Shown here: positions 25,631 through 38,166 of the stretch, one piece after another | Numbering within the stretch: the first letter of the stretch is position 1 | Layout: each line of letters starts with the position of its first letter | Origin: Pontederia crassipes | Taxonomy: Eukaryota > Streptophyta > Magnoliopsida > Commelinales > Pontederiaceae | Length of the DNA: 64,000 nt | Assembly (NCBI GenBank): GCA_030549335.1 | Contig: CM060187.1 | Location: 5,642,001 to 5,706,000, forward strand | Direction: 5' to 3' | Made by a program: the position numbers and the translations under genes | Notes under the pieces: generated by a model | Database searches by the model: none | The model's input: only the letters and a program-made list of their open reading frames with translations | What the model was told of the DNA's origin: nothing

Positions 25631-27347
25631 ATGCATGGTGAGATGATTGGGACGAAAAAATGGACTCGGATGAAAATTTTCCGGGGGTGCGAAATTTCGC
25701 GCGCGCGCATTTTACTCGTGTTTTCAGCCAAGAAGGTCAAAAAACGCGAAATTTTTGACGCTGTCAAAAGATGCCAAATTTTTTACGCTTTCTTGCCTAT
25801 TGATGCATGTTGAGATGATTGGGACGAAAAAATGGACTCGGATGAAAATTTTCCGGGGGTGCGAAATTTCGCTGCGCGCGCCTTTTACTCGTGTTTTCAG
25901 CCAAGAAGGTCAAAAAATGCGCAATTTTTGACGCTGTCAAAAGATGCCAAATTTTCGACGCTTTCGTGCCTATTGATGCATGGTGAGATGATTGGGATGA
26001 AAAAATGGACTCGGATGAAAATTTTCCGGGGGTGAGAAATTTGCGCGCGCCCCTTTTACTCGTGTTTTCAGCCAAGAAGGTCAAAAAATGCGAAATTTTT
26101 GACGCTGTCAAAAGATGCCAAATTTTCGACGCTTTCGTGTCTGTTGATGCATGGTGAGATGATTGGGACGAAAAAATGGACTCGGATGAAAATTTTTCGG
26201 GGGTGCGAAATTTCGCGCGCGCGCCTTTTACTCATGTTTTCAGCCAAGAAGGTCAAAAAACGCGAAATTTTTCACGCTATCAAAAGATGCCAAATTTTCG
26301 ACGCTTTCGTGTCTGTTGATGCATGGTGAGATGATTGGGAAAAAAAATGGACTCGGATGAAAATTTTCCGGGGGTGCAAAATTTCGCGCGCGCGCCTTTT
26401 ACTCGTGTTTTCAGCCAAGAAGGTCAAAAAATGCGCAATTTTTGACGCTGTCAAAAGATGCCAAATTTTCAACGCTTTCTTGCCTATTGATGCATGTTTA
26501 GATGATTGGGACGAAAAAATGGACTCGGATGAAAATTTTCCGGGGGTTCGAAATTTCGCGCGCGCGCCTTTTACTCGTGTTTTCAGCCAAGAAGGTCAAA
26601 AAATGCGAAATTTTTGACGCTGTCAAAAGATGCCAAATTTTCGACGCTATCGTGCCTGTTGATTCATGGAGAGATGATTGGGATGAAAAAATGGACTCGG
26701 ATGAAAATTTTCCGGGGGTGCGAAATTTCGCGCGCGCGCTTTTACTCGTGTTTTCTGCCAAGAAGGTCAAAAAATGCGAAATTTTTGACGCTGTCAAAAG
26801 ATGCCAAATTTTTGACGCTTTCGTGCCTATTGATGCATGGTGAGATGATTGGGACGAAAAAATGGACTCGGATGAAAATTTTATGGGGGTGCGAAATTTC
26901 GCGCGCGCGCCTTTTACTCGTGTTTTCAGCCAAGAAGGTCAAAAAACGCGAAATTTTTTACGTTGTCAAAAGATGCCAAATTTTTGACGCTTTCTTGCCT
27001 ATTGATGCATGTTGAGATGATTGGGACGAAAAAATGGACTCGGATGAAAATTTTCCGGGGGTGCGAAATTTCGCGCGCGCGCCTTTTACTCGTGTTTTCA
27101 GCCAAGAAGGTCAAAAAATGCGCAATTTTTGACGCTGTCAAAAGATGCCAAATTTTTTACGCTTTCGTGCCTATTGATGCATGGTGAGATGATTGGGACG
27201 AAAAAATGGACTCGGATGAAAATTTTCCGGGGGTGCGAATTTCGCGCGCGCGCCTTTTACTCTGGTTTTCAGCCAAGAAGGTCAAAAAATGCGAAATTTT
27301 TTACGCTGTCAAAAGATGCCAAATTTTCGACGCTTTCGTGTCTGTTG
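25631..27347. repeat. Central HOR, full 10-monomer unit (1717 bp)
   Basis: Complete m1-m9 order. Private marks are a CTG in the CG tract at 25872, a one-base-shorter A-rich run (gggaaaaaaaatgg) near 26337, and catgtttagatg near 26496 where other copies have catgttgagatg. Confidence 0.85.
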
Positions 27348-28893
27348 ATGCATGGTGAGATGATTGGGACGAAAAAATGGACTCGGATGAAAATTTTCCG
27401 GGGGTGCGAAATTTCGCGCGCGCGCATTTTACTCGTGTTTTCAGCCAAGAAGGTCAAAAAACGCGAAAATTTTGACGCTGTCAAAAGATGCCAAATTTTT
27501 TACGCTTTCTTGCCTATTGATGCATGTTGAGATGATTGGGACGAAAAAATGGACTCGGATGAAAATTTTCCGGGGGTGCGAAATTTCGCGCGCGCGCCTT
27601 TTACTCGTGTTTTCAGCCAAGAAGGTCAAAAAATGCGCAATTTTTGACGCTGTCAAAAGATGCCAAATTTTCGACGCTTTCGTGCCTATTGATGCATGGT
27701 GAGATGATTGGGATGAAAAAATGGACTCGGATGAAAATTTTCCGGGGGTGAGAAATTTGCGCGCGCCCCTTTTACTCGTGTTTTCAGCCAAGAAGGTCAA
27801 AAAATGCGAAATTTTTGACGCTGTCAAAAGATGCCAAATTTTCGACGCTTTCGTGTCTGTTGATGCATGGTGAGATGATTGGGACGAAAAAATGGACTCG
27901 GATGAAAATTTTTCGGGGGTGCGAAATTTCGCGCGCGCGCCTTTTACTCATGTTTTCAGCCAAGAAGGTCAAAAAACGCGAAATTTTTCACGCTATCAAA
28001 AGATGCCAAATTTTCGACGCTTTCGTGTCTGTTGATGCATGGTGAGATGATTGGGACGAAAAAATGGACTCGGATGAAAATTTTCCGGGGGTGCAAAATT
28101 TCGCGCGCGCGCCTTTTACTCGTGTTTTCAGCCAAGAAGGTCAAAAAATGCGCAATTTTTGACGCTGTCAAAAGATGCCAAATTTTCAACGCTTTCTTGC
28201 CTATTGATGCATGTTGAGATGATTGGGACGAAAAAATGGACTCGGATGAAAATTTTCCGGGGGTTCGAAATTTCGCGCGCGCGCCTTTTACTCGTGTTTT
28301 CAGCCAAGAAGGTCAAAAAATGCGAAATTTTTGACGCTGTCAAAAGATGCCAAATTTTCGACGCTATCGTGCCTGTTGATTCATGGAGAGATGATTGGGA
28401 CGAAAAAATGGACTCGGATGAAAATTTTATGGGGGTGCGAAATTTCGCGCGCGCGCCTTTTACTCGTGTTTTCAGCCAAGAAGGTCAAAAAACGCGAAAT
28501 TTTTTACGCTGTCAAAAGATGCCAAATTTTTGACGCTTTCTTGCCTATTGATGCATGTTGAGATGATTGGGACGAAAAAATGGACTCGGATGAAAATTTT
28601 CCTTGGGTGCGAAATTTCGCGCGCGCGCCTTTTACTCGTGTTTTCAGCCAAGAAGGTCAAAAAATGCGCAATTTTTGACGCTGTCAAAAGATGCCAAATT
28701 TTTTACGCTTTCGTGCCTATTGATGCATGGTGAGATGATTGGGACGAAAAAATGGACTCGGATGAAAATTTTCCGGGGGTGCGAATTTCGCGCGCGCGCC
28801 TTTTACTCTGGTTTTCAGCCAAGAAGGTCAAAAAATGCGAAATTATTGACGATGTCAAAAGATGCCAAATTTTCGATGCTTTCGTGCCTGTTG
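27348..28893. repeat. Central HOR, 9-monomer unit, copy 1 (1546 bp)
   Basis: Order m1-m6, m7, m8, m9, with m6b lost in the joint monomer 28379-28550. m8 has ccttgggtgcg (28601) in place of ccgggggtgcg, which breaks the G5 run. m9 has ctctgg with attattgacgatgtc, a type otherwise typical of the left zone. These two marks define the 9-mer lineage and later appear in the 11-mer units and in both copies of the 26-mer duplication. Confidence 0.85.
28379..28550. repeat. Joint monomer (gattcatggag head fused to ttttatggggg body)
   Basis: In 10-monomer units the gattcatggag head is followed by gggatg and a gcgcgctttta body. Here it is followed by gggacg and the ttttatggggg body of m7. The joint falls within about the first 45 bases of the monomer and accounts for the loss of one monomer (10 to 9). 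Confidence 0.75.
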
Positions 28894-30439
28894 ATGCATG
28901 GAGAGATGATTGGGACGAAAAAATGGACTCGGATGAAAATTTTCCGGGGGTGCGAAATTTCGCGCGCGCGCATTTTACTCGTGTTTTCAGCCAAGAAGGT
29001 CAAAAAACGCGAAAATTTTGACGCTGTCAAAAGATGCCAAATTTTTTACGCTTTCTTGCCTATTGATGCATGTTGAGATGATTGGGACGAAAAAATGGAC
29101 TCGGATGAAAATTTTCCGGGGGTGCGAAATTTCGCGCGCGCGCCTTTTACTCGTGTTTTCAGCCAAGAAGGTCAAAAAATGCGCAATTTTTGACGCTGTC
29201 AAAAGATGCCAAATTTTCGACGCTTTCGTGCCTATTGATGCATGGTGAGATGATTGGGATGAAAAAATGGACTCGGATGAAAATTTTCCGGGGGTGAGAA
29301 ATTTGCGCGCGCCCCTTTTACTCGTGTTTTCAGCCAAGAAGGTCAAAAAATAAGAAATTTTTGACGCTGTCAAAAGATGCCAAATTTTCGACGCTTTCGT
29401 GTCTGTTGATGCATGGTGAGATGATTGGGACGAAAAAATAGACTCGGATGAAAATTTTTCGGGGGTGCGAAATTTCGCGCGCGCGCCTTTTACTCATGTT
29501 TTCAGCCAAGAAGGTCAAAAAACGCGAAATTTTTCACGCTATCAAAAGATGCCAAATTTTCGACGCTTTCGTGTCTGTTGATGCATGGTGAGATGATTGG
29601 GACGAAAAAATGGACTCGGATGAAAATTTTCCGGGGGTGCAAAATTTCGCGCGCGCGCCTTTTACTCGTGTTTTCAGCCAAGAAGGTCAAAAAATGCGCA
29701 ATTTTTGACGCTGTCAAAAGATGCCAAATTTTCAACGCTTTCTTGCCTATTGATGCATGTTGAGATGATTGGGACGAAAAAATGGACTCGGATGAAAATT
29801 TTCCGGGGGTTCGAAATTTCGCGCGCGCGCCTTTTACTCGTGTTTTCAGCCAAGAAGGTCAAAAAATGCGAAATTTTTGACGCTGTCAAAAGATGCCAAA
29901 TTTTTGACGCTATCGTGCCTGTTGATTCATGGAGAGATGATTGGGACGAAAAAATGGACTCGGATGAAAATTTTATGGGGGTGCGAAATTTCGCGCGCGC
30001 GCCTTTTACTCGTGTTTTCAGCCAAGAAGGTCAAAAAACGCGAAATTTTTTACGCTGTCAAAAGATGCCAAATTTTTGACGCTTTCTTGCCTATTGATGC
30101 ATGTTGAGATGATTGGGACGAAAAAATGGACTCGGATGAAAATTTTCCTTGGGTGCGAAATTTCGCGCGCGCGCCTTTTACTCGTGTTTTCAGCCAAGAA
30201 GGTCAAAAAATGCGCAATTTTTGACGCTGTCAAAAGATGCCAAATTTTTTACGCTTTCGTGCCTATTGATGCATGGTGAGATGATTGGGACGAAAAAATG
30301 GACTCGGATGAAAATTTTCCGGGGGTGCGAATTTCGCGCGCGCGCCTTTTACTCTGGTTTTCAGCCAAGAAGGTCAAAAAATGCGAAATTATTGACGATG
30401 TCAAAAGATGCCAAATTTTCGATGCTTTCGTGCCTGTTG
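28894..30439. repeat. Central HOR, 9-monomer unit, copy 2 (1546 bp)
   Basis: Repeats 27348-28893 monomer by monomer, with ccttggg at 30147. New marks are aaaaaataagaaattt near 29345 and aaaaaatagactcgg at 29439. The latter is inherited by the next two copies at 30986 and 32531. Confidence 0.88.
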
Positions 30440-31986
30440 ATGCATGGAGAGATGATTGGGACGAAAAAATGGACTCGGATGAAAATTTTCCGGGGGTGCG
30501 AAATTTCGCGCGCGCGCGCATTTTACTCGTGTTTTCAGCCAAGAAGGTCAAAAAACGCGAAAATTTTGACGCTGTCAAAAGATGCCAAATTTTTTACGCT
30601 TTCTTGCCTATTGATGCATGTTGAGATGATTGGGACGAAAAAATGGACTCGGATGAAAATTTTCCGGGGGTGCGAAATTTCGCGCGCGCGCCTTTTACTC
30701 GTGTTTTCAGCCAAGAAGGTCAAAAAATGCGCAATTTTTGACGCTGTCAAAAGATGCCAAATTTTCGACGCTTTCGTGCCTATTGATGCATGGTGAGATG
30801 ATTGGGATGAAAAAATGGACTCGGATGAAAATTTTCCGGGGGTGAAAATTTGCGCGCGCCCCTTTTACTCGTGTTTTCAGCCAAGAAGGTCAAAAAATGC
30901 GAAATTTTTGACGCTGTCAAAAGATGCCAAATTTTCGACGCTTTCGTGTCTGTTGATGCATGGTGAGATGATTGGGACGAAAAAATAGACTCGGATGAAA
31001 ATTTTTCGGGGGTGCGAAATTTCGCGCGCGCGCCTTTTACTCATGTTTTCAGCCAAGAAGGTCAAAAAACGCGAAATTTTTCACGCTATCAAAAGATGCC
31101 AAATTTTCGACGCTTTCGTGTCTGTTGATGCATGGTGAGATGATTGGGACGAAAAAATGGACTCGGATGAAAATTTTCCGGGGGTGCAAAATTTCGCGCG
31201 CGCGCCTTTTACTCGTGTTTTCAGCCAAGAAGGTCAAAAAATGCGCAATTTTTGACGCTGTCAAAAGATGCCAAATTTTCAACGCTTTCTTGCCTATTGA
31301 TGCATGTTGAGATGATTGGGACGAAAAAATGGACTCGGATGAAAATTTTCCGGGGGTTCGAAATTTCGCGCGCGCGCCTTTTACTCGTGTTTTCAGCCAA
31401 GAAGGTCAAAAAATGCGAAATTTTTGACGCTGTCAAAAGATGCCAAATTTTTGACGCTATCGTGCCTGTTGATTCATGGAGAGATGATTGGGACGAAAAA
31501 ATGGACTCGGATGAAAATTTTATGGGGGTGCGAAATTTCGCGCGCGCGCCTTTTACTCGTGTTTTCAGCCAAGAAGGTCAAAAAACGCGAAATTTTTTAC
31601 GCTGTCAAAAGATGCCAAATTTTTGACGCTTTCTTGCCTATTGATGCATGTTGAGATGATTGGGACGAAAAAATGGACTCGGATGAAAATTTTCCTTGGG
31701 TGCGAAATTTCGCGCGCGCGCCTTTTACTCGTGTTTTCAGCCAAGAAGGTCAAAAAATGCGCAATTTTTGACGCTGTCAAAAGATGCCAAATTTTTTACG
31801 CTTTCGTGCCTATTGATGCATGGTGAGATGATTGGGACGAAAAAATGGACTCGGATGAAAATTTTCCGGGGGTGCGAATTTCGCGCGCGCGCCTTTTACT
31901 CTGGTTTTCAGCCAAGAAGGTCAAAAAATGCGAAATTATTGACGATGTCAAAAGATGCCAAATTTTCGATGCTTTCGTGCCTGTTG
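30440..31986. repeat. Central HOR, 9-monomer unit, copy 3 (1547 bp)
   Basis: Third copy, with ccttggg at 31694 and the tagactcgg mark at 30986. A 2-bp loss in m3 (gtgaaaatttgcg near 30842 instead of gtgagaaatttgcg) is shared with the following partial copy near 32387 but absent from copies 1 and 2. This gives a clear branching order. Confidence 0.88.
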
Positions 31987-32672
31987 ATGCATGGAGAGAT
32001 GATTGGGACGAAAAAATGGACTCGGATGAAAATTTTCCGGGGGTGCGAAATTTCGCGCGCGCGCATTTTACTCGTGTTTTCAGCCAAGAAGGTCAAAAAA
32101 CGCGAAAATTTTGACGCTGTCAAAAGATGCCAAATTTTTTACGCTTTCTTGCCTATTGATGCATGTTGAGATGATTGGGACGAAAAAATGGACTCGGATG
32201 AAAATTTTCCGGGGGTGCGAAATTTCGCGCGCGCGCCTTTTACTCGTGTTTTCAGCCAAGAAGGTCAAAAAATGCGCAATTTTTGACGCTGTCAAAAGAT
32301 GCCAAATTTTCGACGCTTTCGTGCCTATTGATGCATGGTGAGATGATTGGGATGAAAAAATGGACTCGGATGAAAATTTTCCGGGGGTGAAAATTTGCGC
32401 GCGCCCCTTTTACTCGTGTTTTCAGCCAAGAAGGTCAAAAAATGCGAAATTTTTGACGCTGTCAAAAGATGCCAAATTTTCGACGCTTTCGTGTCTGTTG
32501 ATGCATGGTGAGATGATTGGGACGAAAAAATAGACTCGGATGAAAATTTTTCGGGGGTGCGAAATTTCGCGCGCGCGCCTTTTACTCATGTTTTCAGCCA
32601 AGAAGGTCAAAAAACGCGAAATTATTGACGATGTCAAAAGATGCCAAATTTTCGATGCTTTCGTGCCTGTTG
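31987..32672. repeat. Central HOR, truncated 4-monomer unit (686 bp)
   Basis: Begins as a fourth 9-mer copy (m1, m2, m3) and ends in the hybrid monomer 32501-32672, which joins m4 to m9. Similarity to the preceding copy at offset 1545 stops at about 32617. Confidence 0.85.
32501..32672. repeat. Hybrid monomer (m4 head, m9 tail)
   Basis: The head has tagactcgg, ttttcgggggtgcg, ctcatgttttcag and aaaaaacgcgaa, all of m4. From about 32618 the tail has attattgacgatgtc, ttcgatg and tgcctgttg followed by atgcatggag, all of m9. The copy keeps the normal 172-bp length, so the exchange was in register. It is the sharpest recombination joint in the window. Confidence 0.85.
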
Positions 32673-33187
32673 ATGCATGGAGAGATGATTGGGACGAAAA
32701 AATGGACTCGGATGAAAATTTTCCGGGGGTGCGAAATTTCGCGCGCGCGCATTTTACTCGTGTTTTCAGCCAAGAAGGTCAAAAAACGCGAAAATTTTGA
32801 CGCTGTCAAAAGATGCCAAATTTTTTACGCTTTCTTGCCTATTGATGCATGTTGAGGTGATTGGGACGAAAAAATGGACTCGGATGAAAATTTTCCGGGG
32901 GTGCGAAATTTCGCGCGCGCGCCTTTTACTCGTGTTTTCAGCCAAGAAGGTCAAAAAATGCGCAATTTTTGACGCTGTCAAAAGATGCCAAATTTTCGAC
33001 GCTTTCGTGCCTATTGATGCATGGTGAGATGATTGGGATGAAAAAATGGACTCGGATGAAAATTTTCCGGGGGTGAGAAATTTGCGCGCGCCCCTTTTAC
33101 TCGTGTTTTCAGCCAAGAAGGTCAAAAAATGCGAAATTTTTGACGCTGTCAAAAGATGCCAAATTTTCGACGCTTTCGTGTCTGTTG

Positions 33188-33359
33188 ATGCATGGTGAGA
33201 TGATTGGGACGAAAAAATGGACTCGGATGAAAATTTTTCGGGGGTGCGAAATTTCGCGCGCGCGCCTTTTACTCATGTTTTCAGCCAAGAAGGTCAAAAA
33301 ACGCGAAATTTTTCACGCTATCAAAAGATGCCAAATTTTCGACGCTTTCGTGTCTGTTG
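33188..33359. repeat. Single-monomer tandem duplication, copy 1 (m4 type)
   Basis: Carries ttttcggggg, ctcatg and tttcacgctatc. It reads identically to the next monomer over its whole length. Elsewhere m4 is always flanked by m3 and m5. Confidence 0.85.
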
Positions 33360-33531
33360 ATGCATGGTGAGATGATTGGGACGAAAAAATGGACTCGGAT
33401 GAAAATTTTTCGGGGGTGCGAAATTTCGCGCGCGCGCCTTTTACTCATGTTTTCAGCCAAGAAGGTCAAAAAACGCGAAATTTTTCACGCTATCAAAAGA
33501 TGCCAAATTTTCGACGCTTTCGTGTCTGTTG
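33360..33531. repeat. Single-monomer tandem duplication, copy 2 (m4 type)
   Basis: Second m4 in succession, 172 bp after the first and with no base difference that I could find. It is the only place in the window where two ctcatg monomers are adjacent. Confidence 0.85.
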
Positions 33532-34561
33532 ATGCATGGTGAGATGATTGGGACGAAAAAATGGACTCGGATGAAAATTTTCCGGGGGTGCAAAATTTCG
33601 CGCGCGCGCCTTTTACTCGTGTTTTCAGCCAAGAAGGTCAAAAAATGCGCAATTTTTGACGCTGTCAAAAGATGCCAAATTTTCAACGCTTTCTTGCCTA
33701 TTGATGCATGTTGAGATGATTGGGACGAAAAAATGGACTCGGATGAAAATTTTCCGGGGGTTCGAAATTTCGCGCGCGCGCCTTTTACTCGTGTTTTCAG
33801 CCAAGAAGGTCAAAAAATGCGAAATTTTTGACGCTGTCAAAAGATGCCAAATTTTCGACGCTATCGTGCCTGTTGATTCATGGAGAGATGATTGGGATGA
33901 AAAAATGGACTCGGATGAAAATTTTCCGGGGGTGCGAAATTTCGCGCGCGCGCTTTTACTCGTGTTTTCAGCCAAGAAGGTCAAAAAATGCGAAATTTTT
34001 GACGCTGTCAAAAGATGCCAAATTTTTTACGCTTTCGTGCCTATTGATGCATGGTGAGATGATTGGGACGAAAAAATGGACTCGGATGAAAATTTTATGG
34101 GGGTGCGAAATTTCGCGCGCGCGCCTTTTACTCGTGTTTTCAGCCAAGAAGGTCAAAAAACGCGAAATTTTTTACGCTGTCAAAAGATGCCAAATTTTTG
34201 ACGCTTTCTTGCCTATTGATGCATGTTGAGATGATTGGGACGAAAAAATGGACTCGGATGAAAATTTTCCGGGGGTGCGAAATTTCGCGCGCGCGCCTTT
34301 TACTCGTGTTTTCAGCCAAGAAGGTCAAAAAATGCGCAATTTTTGACGCTGTCAAAAGATGCCAAATTTTTTACGCTTTCGTGCCTATTGATGCATGGTG
34401 AGATGATTGGGACGAAAAAATGGACTCGGATGAAAATTTTCCGGGGGTGCGAATTTCGCGCGCGCGCCTTTTACTCTGGTTTTCAGCCAAGAAGGTCAAA
34501 AAATGCGAAATTTTTTACGCTGTCAAAAGATGCCAAATTTTCGACGCTTTCGTGTCTGTTG

Positions 34562-36449
34562 ATGCATGGTGAGATGATTGGGACGAAAAAATGGACTCGG
34601 ATGAAAATTTTCCGGGGGTGCGAAATTTCGCGCGCGCGCATTTTACTCGTGTTTTCAGCCAAGAAGGTCAAAAAACGCGAAATTTTTGACGCTGTCAAAA
34701 GATGCCAAATTTTTTACGCTTTCTTGCCTATTGATGCATGTTGAGATGATTGGGACGAAAAAATGGACTCGGATGAAAATTTTCCGGGGGTGCGAAATTT
34801 CGCGCGCGCGCCTTTTACTCGTGTTTTCAGCCAAGAAGGTCAAAAAATGCGCAATTTTTGACGCTGTCAAAAGATGCCAAATTTTCGACGCTTTCGTGCC
34901 TATTGATGCATGGTGAGATGATTGGGATGAAAAAATGGACTCGGATGAAAATTTTCCGGGGGTGAGAAATTTGCGCGCGCCCCTTTTACTCGTGTTTTCA
35001 GCCAAGAAGGTAAAAAAATGCGAAATTTTTGACGCTGTCAAAAGATGCCAAATTTTCGACGCTTTCGTGTCTGTTGATGCATGGTGAGATGATTGGGACG
35101 AAAAAATGGACTCGGATGAAAATTTTTCGGGGGTGCGAAATTTCGCGCGCGCGCCTTTTACTCATGTTTTCAGCCAAGAAGGTCAAAAAACGCGAAATTT
35201 TTCACGCTATCAAAAGATGCCAAATTTTCGACGCTTTCGTGTCTGTTGATGCATGGTGAGATGATTGGGACGAAAAAATGGACTCGGATGAAAATTTTCC
35301 GGGGGTGCAAAATTTCGCGCGCGCGCCTTTTACTCGTGTTTTCAGCCAAGAAGGTCAAAAAATGCGAAATTTTTGACGCTTTCAAAAGATGCCAAATTTT
35401 CGACGCTATCGTGCCTGTTGATTCATGGAGAGATGATTGGGATGAAAAAATGGACTCGGATGAAAATTTTCCGGGGGTGCGAAATTTCGCGCGCGCGCTT
35501 TTACTCGTGTTTTCAGCCAAGAAGGTCAAAAAATGCGAAATTTTTTACGCTGTCAAAAGATGCCAAATTTTTGACGCTTTCGTGCCTATTGATGCATGGT
35601 GAGATGATTGGGACGAAAAAATGGACTCGGATGAAAATTTTATGGGGGTGCGAAATTTCGCGCGCGCGCCTTTTACTCGTGTTTTCAGCCAAGAAGGTCA
35701 AAAAACGCGAAATTTTTTACGCTGTCAAAAGATGCCAAATTTTTGACGCTTTCTTGCCTATTGATGCATGTTGAGATGATTGGGACGAAAAAATGGACTC
35801 GGATGAAAATTTTCCTTGGGTGCGAAATTTCGCGCGCGCGCCTTTTACTCGTGTTTTCAGCCAAGAAGGTCAAAAAATGCGCAATTTTTGACGCTGTCAA
35901 AAGATGCCAAATTTTTTACGCTTTCGTGCCTATTGATGCATGGTGAGATGATTGGGACGAAAAAATGGACTCGGATGAAAATTTTCCGGGGGTGCGAATT
36001 TCGCGCGCGCGCCTTTTACTCTGGTTTTCAGCCAAGAAGGTCAAAAAATGCGAAATTATTGACGATGTCAAAAGATGCCAAATTTTCGATGCTTTCGTGC
36101 CTGTTGATGCATGGAGAGATGATTGGGACGAAAAAATGGACTCGGATGAAAATTTTCCGGGGGTGCGAATTTCGGGCGCGCGCCTTTTACTCGTGTTTTC
36201 AGCCAAGAAGGTCAAAAAATGCGAAATTTTTTACGCTGTCAAAAGATGCCAAATTTTCGACGCTTTCGTGTCTGTTGATGCATGGTGAGATGATTGGGAC
36301 GAAAAAATGGACTCGGATGAAAATTTTCCGGGGGTGCGATATTTCGCGCGCGCGCATTTTACTCGTGTTTTCAGCCAAGAAGGTCAAAAAATGCGAAATT
36401 TTTTACGCTGTCAAAAGATGCCAAATTTTCGACGCTTTCGTGTCTGTTG
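34562..36449. repeat. Central HOR, 11-monomer unit (1888 bp) with rearranged content
   Basis: Order: m1, m2, m3, m4, an m5/m6 hybrid (35249-35420: gtgcaaaattt head, gattcatggag end, and gctttcaaaag instead of gctgtcaaaag), m6b, m7, m8 with ccttggg (35814), m9 with attattgacgatg, a gcgaatttcgggcgcg monomer, and an m1/m9 hybrid (36278-36449) with gtgcgatatttcg. It unites marks from the 9-mer and 10-mer lineages. Confidence 0.8.
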
Positions 36450-38166
36450 ATGCATGGTGAGATGATTGGGACGAAAAAATGGACTCGGATGAAAATTTTC
36501 CGGGGGTGCGAAATTTCGCGCGCGCGCATTTTACTCGTGTTTTCAGCCAAGAAGGTCAAAAAACGCGAAAATTTTGACGCTGTCAAAAGATGCCAAATTT
36601 TTTACGCTTTCTTGCCTATTGATGCATGTTGAGATGATTGGGACGAAAAAATGGACTCGGATGAAAATTTTCCGGGGGTGCGAAATTTCGCTGCGCGCGC
36701 CTTTTACTCGTGTTTTCAGCCAAGAAGGTCAAAAAATGCGCAATTTTTGACGCTGTCAAAAGATGCCAAATTTTCGACGCTTTCGTGCCTATTGATGCAT
36801 GGTGAGATGATTGGGATGAAAAAATGGACTCGGATGAAAATTTTCCGGGGGTGAGAAATTTGCGCGCGCCCCTTTTACTCGTGTTTTCAGCCAAGAAGGT
36901 CAAAAAATGCGAAATTTTTGACGCTGTCAAAAGATGCCAAATTTTCGACGCTTTCGTGTCTGTTGATGCATGGTGAGATGATTGGGACGAAAAAATGGAC
37001 TCGGATGAAAATTTTTCGGGGGTGCGAAATTTCGCGCGCGCGCCTTTTACTCATGTTTTCAGCCAAGAAGGTCAAAAAACGCGAAATTTTTCACGCTATC
37101 AAAAGATGCCAAATTTTCGACGCTTTCGTGTCTGTTGATGCATGGTGAGATGATTGGGACGAAAAAATGGACTCGGATGAAAATTTTCCGGGGGTGCAAA
37201 ATTTCGCGCGCGCGCCTTTTACTCGTGTTTTCAGCCAAGAAGGTCAAAAAATGCGAAATTTTTGACGCTTTCAAAAGATGCCAAATTTTCGACGCTATCG
37301 TGCCTGTTGATTCATGGAGAGATGATTGGGATGAAAAAATGGACTCGGATGAAAATTTTCCGGGGGTGCGAAATTTCGCGCGCGCGCTTTTACTCGTGTT
37401 TTCAGCCAAGAAGGTCAAAAAATGCGAAATTTTTTACGCTGTCAAAAGATGCCAAATTTTTGACGCTTTCGTGCCTATTGATGCATGGTGAGATGATTGG
37501 GACGAAAAAATGGACTCGGATGAAAATTTTATGGGGGTGCGAAATTTCGCGCGCGCGCCTTTTACTCGTGTTTTCAGCCAAGAAGGTCAAAAAACGCGAA
37601 ATTTTTTACGCTGTCAAAAGATGCCAAATTTTTGACGCTTTCTTGCCTATTGATGCATGTTGAGATGATTGGGACGAAAAAATGGACTCGGATGAAAATT
37701 TTCCTTGGGTGCGAAATTTCGCGCGCGCGCCTTTTACTCGTGTTTTCAGCCAAGAAGGTCAAAAAATGCGCAATTTTTGACGCTGTCAAAAGATGCCAAA
37801 TTTTTTACGCTTTCGTGCCTATTGATGCATGGTGAGATGATTGGGACGAAAAAATGGACTCGGATGAAAATTTTCCGGGGGTGCGAATTTCGCGCGCGCG
37901 CCTTTTACTCTGGTTTTCAGCCAAGAAGGTCAAAAAATGCGAAATTATTGACGATGTCAAAAGATGCCAAATTTTCGATGCTTTCGTGCCTGTTGATGCA
38001 TGGAGAGATGATTGGGACGAAAAAATGGACTCGGATGAAAATTTTCCGGGGGTGCGAATTTCGGGCGCGCGCCTTTTACTCGTGTTTTCAGCCAAGAAGG
38101 TCAAAAAATGCGAAATTTTTTACGCTGTCAAAAGATGCCAAATTTTCGACGCTTTCGTGTCTGTTG
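36450..38166. repeat. Central HOR, 10-monomer unit (1717 bp)
   Basis: Same order as the preceding unit, without the m1/m9 hybrid. ccttggg is at 37703 and a CTG interrupts the CG tract at 36691. Matches 34998-36387 at offset 1889 over most of its length, including the gctttcaaaag mark in the m5/m6 hybrid. Confidence 0.82.

Larger units (their letters stand above)
32673..34561. repeat. Central HOR, 11-monomer unit (1889 bp) with a doubled m4
   Basis: The normal ten-type order plus one extra m4 monomer (33188-33359 and 33360-33531). m8 is of the ccggggg type and m9 of the ttttttacg type, so this unit belongs with the 10-mers and not with the 9-mers just before it. Confidence 0.85.

Noticed and set aside
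29439-32531. TAG stops (tagactcgg) at 29439, 30986 and 32531 as inactivating mutations in a gene copy
   Set aside because: The repeat is not coding. The change is simply an inherited marker of the 9-mer copies.
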